A stretch of 64,000 nt of DNA from positions 372,001 through 436,000 of the forward strand of contig OZ243043.1 in NCBI GenBank assembly GCA_965212075.1, in the 5' to 3' direction. Below, one piece after another: positions 44,160-51,086 of the stretch. Below the pieces are notes generated by a model. The model did not search any database. It was not told the origin of the DNA and saw only the letters and a program-made list of their open reading frames with translations. Source of the stretch: CBDBUR01 sp965212075 (GTDB lineage: Bacteria; Pseudomonadota; Alphaproteobacteria; JAPOUT01; G958296285). Position numbers and translations under genes: made by a program. Positions within the stretch are counted from its first letter, which is position 1. Each line of letters starts with the position of its first letter.

Positions 44160-44249
44160 TGGCGGAGAGGAAGGGATTCGAACCCTCGATGAGTGTTAAC
44201 CCATACTCCCTTAGCAGGGGAGCGCCTTCAGCCACTCGGCCACCTCTCC
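44160..44249 (-). tRNA. tRNA-Ser(GCU)
   Basis: The minus strand folds as a class II tRNA: acceptor GGAGAGG/CCTCTCC, anticodon stem CTCCC/GGGAG with loop CTGCTAA (anticodon GCT, reading AGC and AGT codons), a long variable arm (TATGGGTTAACACTCATC), T arm with GGTTCGAATCC, discriminator G and encoded CCA at 44160-44162. It lies directly upstream of the sulfotransferase array on the same strand and divergent from the SopB-like gene. Confidence 0.95.
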
Positions 44250-44293
44250 ACCTGCCTTGATAGCCCAAATCGCCGCCCGCTTCAAATTATCAA

Positions 44294-44312
44294 GATATGT
44301 TCACAACATATC
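44294..44312. promoter_or_regulatory. Operator-like inverted repeat
   Basis: GATATGTT-CAC-AACATATC is a perfect 8-bp inverted repeat with a three-base spacer, in the 156-base gap between the divergent tRNA-Ser and SopB-like genes. Such symmetry suits a dimeric repressor. No regulator gene is adjacent, so which protein binds is unknown. A second, weaker hairpin (AGGGGCT/AGCCCC, 44345-44369) lies closer to the gene. Confidence 0.4.
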
Positions 44313-44405
44313 ACAAATGTCGGAGATGCCGCCGCCGCTCATAGAGGGGCTGTATAACAAAAGAGCCCCCTTCAGAAGCATCCGAAGAGAATATATGGCT
44401 CTATT

Positions 44406-47141
44406 GTGAAATTTTCACCGCTCAAAACTTTTTTTAACCATCCGCCTTCGGGCTATCAGCCGCTAGATTCGGCGGCGGCGCGCGGCGGCGCAAAGAGCAC
44501 AGGAAGCGCAAAACTGAACGACCGATTGCAGACCGATGAATCGACTCATGTGCCGACGAGAAAAAAAGGCAAATGGAAAAAAAGATGGAAAGGCCTTAAG
44601 AAGCTTGTCAGCCGCACGGTGAAAACCAAAACCGATAGGGGCGGGGCAGCGCGCCGGAATGATTCATTGGCGACTCAAAGCGTGGGGGTTCAGGAAACGG
44701 AGCCGCCGCGGTCTCGCTTCAGGCTCTTGCGCAGAGCGGCGCGCGGCAAGCGGGCGGAGGTGCTGCCCAAAGAAGTTAAAAAGGCCGAGCCAAAGAAGCT
44801 GGAATTGAAAGATCTGCGCTATACGGAAGGCGCGCTGCCGGGGATTACACGGCTGGAGCAAGTCAGGGAGATCATTAACAAGCAGCTCACTATGCCGATC
44901 GCTCAAATCAAGGATGAGATTGGCACCGCGCTGACTCATGAAGTGCTCAAATCTGGCGGCGAAGCGGCAGCGCGAGAGGTGCATGAAAAGGTGATTGTAG
45001 GCGGGCAGAATATCGCCGACGTCGCGCCGGATTTTTTATGGAAGGAGGAATTCACCGCGCTTTATGACACGCAGGCTTTCACCGCACAAACGGAGCAAGA
45101 CCAAACGGTCATCGCTGATCTTGTCAAGAAGGTTGATGCCGGCACGGCGAGTCCTCAAGATCGGGCATCTTTGAGCAAGAAGCTGCACGCAGCACAGGCC
45201 AATTTAGCGATCGCCCAGACTCATGTGGGTCAGATATTCGCGCGCCACGCCGAGCGCGCCGACAAGCCCGAATTGACGCTGGTGCTGCAAACGGGGATCA
45301 TCGGGCAGGGGCTTTCGGAGCGCTTGGCCGTTCAGCATATGGCTGTTGCCGATATGATCAGCAGATATGGTGACGAGCTGCCGCCGGTCAACATAGCGCG
45401 GCCTGTCGATCAGATTAACGGGCAGCTGCGCGACGCGGAGGGATTGAGCAACGCTCTTAGGTTAAAACAGCGGCAGCTTGTGCTCGAAGAGAATCCGCAA
45501 ATTGCCGACGCGATCGAAAAAGTTGAGCAGCGCTGTGCTGAGCTTGAGAAAAAATTCACCGCCCATCAAAAGGCGGCTCAAGGGCGGGATGATGGCTCAA
45601 CCCCTCTGCAAGACAAGCTCGTTGAGATTGATCCTCAGCCTTTAGATCTAGGCCTTGATGAGGCGCTGATGCCCTCGCAGGAGCTTTTGGCGCAAGGCCG
45701 CGCTTTGGCGACCAATCAAGCCGCTTGGCCGAAAATAGATAATGCCTTTTCCTTTCATGTTGACGGGCAAGCGTATAATTATCAAAGCACGGTCGAGCCG
45801 GGTGGTGCGGGCGTCGCGCAGCACTTTGCTCATCCCTATAATGGCGGCGTGGCGGCGACGGGGCAGCATCAGGATATTTTTCATGTGCCCAACCTAGCGC
45901 GTTCGGCGCTGCAAAACGAAGACAGTTCGGTGATTTTCCAAGCCAACCGTCATGCGGCGTTCAATTCTTCGGGGGTGACGCCGGATTTTTTAAAGCAGCT
46001 CCCACCCGCCGAACTGAACGATGTGATCGGCACGATGTATTGGGACGACAGCATGGCGACCGATACCACGCGCGATTTTGGAGCCATTGCGTTTAGCGTC
46101 GCAAACGAGACGGACAATAGCAAACTTGAGCCGATCTGTCAGGTGATTCAAAAGAACGCCCACAAGACGATGGGGCGCGAGGTCATCGCGGCGACTCTGA
46201 TCGCCAACGAAGACAAATATCATCAGGCACTGGCTCTGGCCAATTTTAACGAGCAATATGATCCGAACGTGGATACGGAGGTGATCACCGTGCCGGTCAA
46301 TGCGATCAGCCTGATGACGCCGCAACCGGGAAAGCCGCGCGCGGAATCGGAGCGCGCTCTGCTGGCCGACCAGCTTGAGGGGTTGCGCGCGGCCAGTGAA
46401 AATGGCGAGCCGTTTAAGCTGCCGGTCAGATTGTCGGATGGTCAGCTCGGTTTTGTGCCGATCAAAGTTGAGCTGCGGCAGTTCAATTTCGGGGTTGAGC
46501 CTGCGCCGCGGGCATGGCGCGGCGTATCGCTTGAGCGGGTTCCTCTGCCCGGGCGGCTCGCGCGCTATGTGACGGGCTGGGGCTATTCCACGCAGATCAA
46601 TGATCCGGCGCTGACGCAATTGCTAGGCGAGCGGCAGACGCCGTTTCTTGAAGGGGCGGTCGGCGCGCGCCTCAAAGAGCTTGAGTTGCAGCGCAGCGTG
46701 ATCGCTGGACGCCGCGATGCCGTGCAGCAGCTGCATGATTCCAAACCGGCGCTGCATTCCAAGAGCGAGCTGGACGAATTGAATAAGCAGGTTAGCTCGA
46801 TTGATTATGAAACCAGGCGGATCGTCCAATGCGCCGAGCAGGTCAAGGATATTTGGCGCGATGGCTCTTTCCGCAGCCAAGGCGGCGAGCCGCATAAGCT
46901 GGTTGCGCGGCTTTCTTTGCTCTGTCATGCGATCGGCGAGAGCCCCAGCATCAGCGATCTTAACGGCCTTGATCGGGTTAATCGCTGCGATGCCGATGCG
47001 AAATATCTCGCCGCGACCTTTGACATTACCGGAAAATTGCCGCCGCCCGATCAAGACCCTGATCATGCGCAGCGCGCGAATTTTGCGCTCCATGCGGGCG
47101 GCGAGGAGCTGCGCCGTTATAATAGCGGCCTGCCGGGTTAG
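44406..47141 (+). CDS. SopB/SigD/IpgD-family protein with catalytic Cys replaced
   Basis: The C-terminal 470 residues align by eye with Salmonella SopB, an inositol phosphate phosphatase effector: NQAAWPKIDNAF at 437-448, FNFGVE at 693-698, QVKDIWRDGSF at 812-822, GGEPHKLVARLSLLCHAI at 826-843, and NSGLPG at the end. SopB has CKSGKDR as its CX5R active site; here residues 851-857 read DLNGLDR, so Asp replaces the nucleophile while Arg857 stays. The SopB C-terminal tail is missing. Residues 1-135 are basic and disordered; 145-390 are helical. The start is GTG 44406 with a poorly placed ribosome binding site. Probably an exported host-interaction protein, binding rather than hydrolysing lipid or inositol phosphate; no secretion genes are in the window. 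Confidence 0.78.
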   Translation: MKFSPLKTFFNHPPSGYQPLDSAAARGGAKSTGSAKLNDRLQTDESTHVPTRKKGKWKKRWKGLKKLVSRTVKTKTDRGGAARRNDSLATQSVGVQETEPPRSRFRLLRRAARGKRAEVLPKEVKKAEPKKLELKDLRYTEGALPGITRLEQVREIINKQLTMPIAQIKDEIGTALTHEVLKSGGEAAAREVHEKVIVGGQNIADVAPDFLWKEEFTALYDTQAFTAQTEQDQTVIADLVKKVDAGTASPQDRASLSKKLHAAQANLAIAQTHVGQIFARHAERADKPELTLVLQTGIIGQGLSERLAVQHMAVADMISRYGDELPPVNIARPVDQINGQLRDAEGLSNALRLKQRQLVLEENPQIADAIEKVEQRCAELEKKFTAHQKAAQGRDDGSTPLQDKLVEIDPQPLDLGLDEALMPSQELLAQGRALATNQAAWPKIDNAFSFHVDGQAYNYQSTVEPGGAGVAQHFAHPYNGGVAATGQHQDIFHVPNLARSALQNEDSSVIFQANRHAAFNSSGVTPDFLKQLPPAELNDVIGTMYWDDSMATDTTRDFGAIAFSVANETDNSKLEPICQVIQKNAHKTMGREVIAATLIANEDKYHQALALANFNEQYDPNVDTEVITVPVNAISLMTPQPGKPRAESERALLADQLEGLRAASENGEPFKLPVRLSDGQLGFVPIKVELRQFNFGVEPAPRAWRGVSLERVPLPGRLARYVTGWGYSTQINDPALTQLLGERQTPFLEGAVGARLKELELQRSVIAGRRDAVQQLHDSKPALHSKSELDELNKQVSSIDYETRRIVQCAEQVKDIWRDGSFRSQGGEPHKLVARLSLLCHAIGESPSISDLNGLDRVNRCDADAKYLAATFDITGKLPPPDQDPDHAQRANFALHAGGEELRRYNSGLPG

Positions 47142-47157
47142 GTGTTATGATGCCTGA

Positions 47158-48075
47158 ATGGCATCGCACCCAAAATTTCGCGGCTCTCAATTTCGCGGCT
47201 CTATTGTTGCGCTGATCACGCCCTTCGCCGATGGCGCGGTGGATGAGGCGGGGCTGCGCGCGCTTGTTGAATGGCATATCGCTTCGGGCACGCACGGCAT
47301 CGTGCCCTGCGGCACGACCGGCGAAAGCCCGACGCTCTCGCATGATGAGCACCAGCGCGTCATTGAGATCGTCATTGAGACCAATGCGGGCCGTGTGCCG
47401 ATCATTGCCGGAACCGGCTCCAACGCGACGCAGGAGGCCATCCAGCTCACGCGCCACGCCGAAAAGGCTGGCGCAGATGCCGCGCTCGTCGTCGCGCCTT
47501 ATTATAATAAGCCGTCGCAAGAGGGTCTTTATCAGCATTATGCGGCGATCAGCCGCGCGGTCAGCGATCTGCCGATCATTGTTTATAATATTCCGGGCCG
47601 CTCCATCGTTGATATTTCGGTCGCGACGATGGCGCGGATCGCGGAGGAGAAAAACATCATCGGCGTCAAAGATGCTACCGGCGATGTCTCGCGGGTGCGC
47701 GCTCATTTTGACGCTTGCGGCGAGTCATTCTGCCAATTATCCGGCGAGGATGGGCTTACATTTGACTATATGCAACAGGGAGGGCATGGCTGCATTTCGG
47801 TGACCGCCAATGTCGCGCCGGTTTTATGCGCTGAGTTCCAAAATGCCTGTCTGGCCAATGACCTCACCAAAGCCCGCGCGCTGGATGAAAAATTACAGCC
47901 TTTGCATGAAGCTTTGTTCATGGCGCCGTCGCCTGCGCCGACCAAATATGCGCTCAGCCTGCTCGGGCAGGCGCGCGAAGATGTCCGCCTGCCGCTCGTG
48001 CCGCTCAATGACGGCGAGAAGGAAATCATGCGCCAAGTGATGCGTAAAGCGGGGTTAGATGTCGCCCCATGTTGA
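47158..48075 (+). CDS. dapA: 4-hydroxy-tetrahydrodipicolinate synthase
   Basis: DapA condenses pyruvate with aspartate semialdehyde in the lysine/diaminopimelate pathway. The 305-residue TIM barrel has GTTGESPTLSHDEH (Thr pair) near residue 58, the Tyr in IIVYNIPGRSIVDI, and the Schiff-base Lys in IIGVKDATGDVSR near 174. The first 15 residues contain a short duplicated FRGSQFRGS. It lies 16 bases after the SopB-like gene and overlaps smpB by seven bases. Confidence 0.96.
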   Translation: MASHPKFRGSQFRGSIVALITPFADGAVDEAGLRALVEWHIASGTHGIVPCGTTGESPTLSHDEHQRVIEIVIETNAGRVPIIAGTGSNATQEAIQLTRHAEKAGADAALVVAPYYNKPSQEGLYQHYAAISRAVSDLPIIVYNIPGRSIVDISVATMARIAEEKNIIGVKDATGDVSRVRAHFDACGESFCQLSGEDGLTFDYMQQGGHGCISVTANVAPVLCAEFQNACLANDLTKARALDEKLQPLHEALFMAPSPAPTKYALSLLGQAREDVRLPLVPLNDGEKEIMRQVMRKAGLDVAPC

Positions 48076-48518
48076 CCGTCGCGGAGAATCGCAAAGCGCG
48101 CCACCTTTATGAGATTGAAGACAAATTGGAAGTCGGCATCATGCTGGTCGGCTCTGAAGTCAAGGCTTTGCGCGCCAAGACTTTGATGCTCGGCGCGGCC
48201 TATGCGCTCGCCAAGCCGGACGGCTTTTATTTGATCAATCTTCATATTGGCAGATATGCGCCTTCGGGCCTGACCGGCCATGAGCCAAAGCGGCAGCGCA
48301 AATTATTGCTCCATAAAAGGCAGATGATCCGGCTTGCGCAAAAAATGAAGCAGAGCGGCATGACGCTCGTGCCTTTATCCATTTATTTCAACGATCAGGG
48401 CATCGCCAAAGTGGAGCTCGGCCTCGTGCGCGGCAAGAAAAAATATGACCGCCGCCGTGAAATCAAACAGCGCGAATGGCAGCGCCGCAAAGAAAAACTC
48501 GTGCGCCGACAAGCTTAA
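48069..48518 (+). CDS. smpB: SsrA-binding protein
   Basis: SmpB carries tmRNA to stalled ribosomes for trans-translation. The 149-residue product has NRKARHLYEIEDKLEVGIMLVGSEVKALR-like core strands, KLLLHKRQMIRL, and the basic C-terminal tail KKKYDRRREIKQREWQRR that reads the empty mRNA channel. The dapA-smpB pair is conserved in alphaproteobacteria. The two-piece tmRNA genes themselves are not in the window. Confidence 0.96.
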   Translation: MLTVAENRKARHLYEIEDKLEVGIMLVGSEVKALRAKTLMLGAAYALAKPDGFYLINLHIGRYAPSGLTGHEPKRQRKLLLHKRQMIRLAQKMKQSGMTLVPLSIYFNDQGIAKVELGLVRGKKKYDRRREIKQREWQRRKEKLVRRQA

Positions 48519-48527
48519 TCTAAAAAC

Positions 48528-49187
48528 TTAATCTAAAAAAGATCGCACATTGCGGAAAACCCGCTGAAATGAGGCTGGGGTGAGAATCTTTGTGGAGAGA
48601 TTGCGCCGCGAGCAGTGATAGCTGTCAAATAAAGTGAATGGCAAAGCGAGCGACTGTGCGTCATCAACTAATTTATGCCGCGCGCCATGTTTGAATGGAT
48701 AGGCCGGCCTGCGCAGACCGAGCGCCTCAATGACACTTTCATGTGCGATGCGGCCCAGCGCGACGATCGCGCGCAGCCGCTTCATGCTCTTGATGCGCGC
48801 GTGCAAAAAAGATTGGCATGTTTGAATCTCCGCCCTTGTGGGTTTGTTTTCCGGCGGCACACAGCGCACCGCATTGGTGATGAGGCAGTCGGTCAATGCG
48901 AGCCCGTCATCTTTGCGCGCGGCATAATGACCCTGCGCGAATTTATGGCGCAGCAATGTTTCATAAAGAAGTTCACCGGCGCCGTCGCCGGTGAAGACGC
49001 GTCCGGTGCGGTTCGCACCTTTGAGGCCGGGTGCCAGACCGACGATCAACAGTCGCGCTGTTTTCGGATTGCCAAAACACGGCACCGGCGCGTTATGCCA
49101 GTCCGGATGCTGCTTGCGCAAGGCGGTGCGCCAATCGGCAAGCCGCGAACATAATGCGCAATTCGCCGCCGGATCAGCTCGGTTCAT
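48528..49187 (-). CDS. Uracil-DNA glycosylase, family 5-like (UdgB)
   Basis: The enzyme removes uracil from DNA. The 219-residue product has the iron-sulfur Cys pair CALC near residue 10, GLAPGLKGANRTGRVFTGDG near 51, TNAVRCVPPENKP with further Cys ligands, and the C-terminal DSYHCSRRNLST. The pattern matches Fe-S type-5 enzymes more than family 4. ATG 49187 overlaps the end of the NYN gene by 14 bases; the open frame continues upstream inside that gene. Confidence 0.85.
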   Translation of the reverse strand: MNRADPAANCALCSRLADWRTALRKQHPDWHNAPVPCFGNPKTARLLIVGLAPGLKGANRTGRVFTGDGAGELLYETLLRHKFAQGHYAARKDDGLALTDCLITNAVRCVPPENKPTRAEIQTCQSFLHARIKSMKRLRAIVALGRIAHESVIEALGLRRPAYPFKHGARHKLVDDAQSLALPFTLFDSYHCSRRNLSTKILTPASFQRVFRNVRSFLD

Positions 49188-49755
49188 TAGCGTTTTGAGT
49201 ATTTTGTTCTGCGCTGCGCTGGATGTCATTGCGAATGTCAGCCAGATCAATGAAATAATCGGTCTGGCGGCGCAGCTCATCGGCGAGCATTTGCGGCTTC
49301 GCATGTGCGGTGGAGACAACCGTTACATATTTTCCCATGCGCTGCACCGCATCAATCAAATAGCAAAAGTCGCCATCGCCTGAAACCAGCACAATATGCT
49401 CCAAATGCGGCGCGATTTGCAGAATATCCACAGCGATCTCAATATCCATATTGCCTTTGATGTGGCGGTTGCCCTCGCTATCGGTAAATTCGCGCATCTG
49501 TTTCGTCACCAAGCGAAAGCCGTTATATTGCAAAAAATCCATCAATGGCCGCAGCGGCGAAAAACTCTGGTCGTTCGGCAGCGCGGTATAGTAATAAGCG
49601 CGCACCAAAGCATTTGTCTGGGCGAAGAAATCACGAAACTTGCGAAAGTCAATTTCAAAACCCAAAGCGCGCACCGCGTGATAAAGATTAGCGCCATCAA
49701 TAAAAAGCGCTGTCTTTTTATCCTTTTTTAATTCATCTATAAAAACTTTACTCAT
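49174..49755 (-). CDS. NYN domain protein, LabA/DUF88 family
   Basis: NYN proteins have a PIN-like nuclease fold. The 193-residue product shows the acidic active-site set: Asp in ALFIDGANLYH, Asp in MDIEIAVDIL, and SGDGDFCYLIDAV. RNA is the likely substrate. It is divergent from folK, and the two start codons overlap in the single palindrome CATG (49753-49756), leaving no room for ordinary separate leaders. The gene overlaps the glycosylase downstream. Confidence 0.88.
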   Translation of the reverse strand: MSKVFIDELKKDKKTALFIDGANLYHAVRALGFEIDFRKFRDFFAQTNALVRAYYYTALPNDQSFSPLRPLMDFLQYNGFRLVTKQMREFTDSEGNRHIKGNMDIEIAVDILQIAPHLEHIVLVSGDGDFCYLIDAVQRMGKYVTVVSTAHAKPQMLADELRRQTDYFIDLADIRNDIQRSAEQNTQNANEPS

Positions 49756-50401
49756 GAATAATATCTCCAAAAATAAAAAGATTAGCAAATTATCGCCGCC
49801 CGCGCTGACATATATTAGCTTGGGCGCGAATTGCGCCAGCCCGCTCGGCGCGCCTCTGCTCACATTGCGCGCCGCGCTGAAGCGGCTGCACAGCACCGGC
49901 GCACATCTGCGGCAGCGCTCCCGATTTTACACGACTCAGCCCATCGGAGAAGGCTTGCGCCGCCATTTCATCAATGGCGCTGCCGTCTGCCATGTCAGGT
50001 GCCGGCCGGACATTTTGCTCGCGCGCTTCAAAAATTTGGAGCGCCTTTTCGGACGCCGCGCCAGTCCAGGGCCGCGCCCCTTTGATCTAGACATTCTCGA
50101 CGATCGCCGCCTATGTTGGGATCAAACTTCTCATTTTCAGATTCAAAATTGCGTGTTGCCTCATCCGCGCATGCACACGCGCCGTTTTGTGCTTGCGCCG
50201 CTCGCCGAAATTGCGCCCGATTGGATTCATCCGCGCTCTAGTGCGCCGATCCGTCTGTTGCGCGCGCGCTCATCGGGGCGGGTTGCGGTTTTTTCCTTTT
50301 TTCCCTTGCGCCGCCGAGCGAGATCGCGTAAAAATAGCGGGATATCCTCAAAAAAGGGGGACATTCTAAAAAGGAGATGTAATGGCGCGCGTCACAGTTG
50401 A
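49754..50401 (+). CDS. folK: 2-amino-4-hydroxy-6-hydroxymethyldihydropteridine pyrophosphokinase
   Basis: FolK transfers pyrophosphate from ATP to the pterin precursor of folate. The 215-residue product has YISLGANCASPLG near residue 20, FYTTQPIG, the catalytic RPFDLDILDD and LPHPRMHTRRFVLAPLAEIAPDW. The last 50 residues are an Arg-rich tail outside the family domain and overlap rpoZ by 20 bases. ATG 49754 has no visible ribosome binding site; a leaderless message or a later non-ATG start is possible. Confidence 0.9.
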   Translation: MNNISKNKKISKLSPPALTYISLGANCASPLGAPLLTLRAALKRLHSTGAHLRQRSRFYTTQPIGEGLRRHFINGAAVCHVRCRPDILLARFKNLERLFGRRASPGPRPFDLDILDDRRLCWDQTSHFQIQNCVLPHPRMHTRRFVLAPLAEIAPDWIHPRSSAPIRLLRARSSGRVAVFSFFPLRRRARSRKNSGISSKKGDILKRRCNGARHS

Positions 50402-51086
50402 AGATTGCATTCGTCAAGTGCCGAGTCGGTTCCGGCTCATTTTGATGGCGGCCGCGCGCTCGCGGCAAATTCTGTCGGGCCAGCCTTTGCTCGTTGAGCG
50501 CGATCATGACCGCGATGCGATCGTCGCGCTGCGCGAAATCGCTGAGGCCAAAATCACCGCCGACGAAATGAATGAAACGATCATCAATGATCTCCTGCGT
50601 CCTACGGGCATTGAAGAATCAACTTTTGACGATAACAAACAGCTCGCCCCCGATGCTCCCGGCATGAGCGAAGAGGAAATGCTTAAAAGCCTCACGGATT
50701 TAGAAGCGAGAAGCAATCAAAGCCCCTACCAGACGCGGCTGGCTGATTCCGAAGAAAGGGAAATTGATAATATCAGTCTCGCTAATTTTAAAGCCGCGTC
50801 AGCCGAGGCCGAGGCCGAGACCGCAACCGAGACCGCAACTGCGCGTGATATAGATGAGCCGATCTCTGCACCGACCGACGAGATGATTGCTGAAGAAGAA
50901 ATGCGCATCGCTGAGGAAGCTCTTGAAGAAAGTCTGCAAGAAGAAATTTTACAAAAAGAAGATATGCCTGAAGAAAATGCAGCAGGCAAAGATTTTGAGT
51001 CCCAGACTTCTGATTCAGACAAGCTGCCGCCTGATGAGTCCGGTGAGGGAGGCCAGCCTTCCGGTTCTGATGATACCGCAACATGA
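50382..51086 (+). CDS. rpoZ: RNA polymerase omega subunit with long acidic C-terminal extension
   Basis: Omega helps fold and hold the beta' subunit. Residues 1-75 are a normal omega: MARVTVEDCIRQVPSRFRLI, AAARSRQILSG, RDAIVALREIAEAKI. The product has 234 residues, whereas omega usually has 80-130. The extra 150 are dominated by Glu, Asp, Ala and Ser and probably disordered. AAGGAGAT supports ATG 50382. It lies between folK and rel, a conserved order, and overlaps rel by 17 bases. Confidence 0.9.
   Translation: MARVTVEDCIRQVPSRFRLILMAAARSRQILSGQPLLVERDHDRDAIVALREIAEAKITADEMNETIINDLLRPTGIEESTFDDNKQLAPDAPGMSEEEMLKSLTDLEARSNQSPYQTRLADSEEREIDNISLANFKAASAEAEAETATETATARDIDEPISAPTDEMIAEEEMRIAEEALEESLQEEILQKEDMPEENAAGKDFESQTSDSDKLPPDESGEGGQPSGSDDTAT

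Noticed and set aside
44250..44293. Promoter boxes for tRNA-Ser
   Set aside because: TATCAA-like and TTTGAA-like hexamers exist on the minus strand, but matches are weak and several choices are equally good, so no site was annotated.
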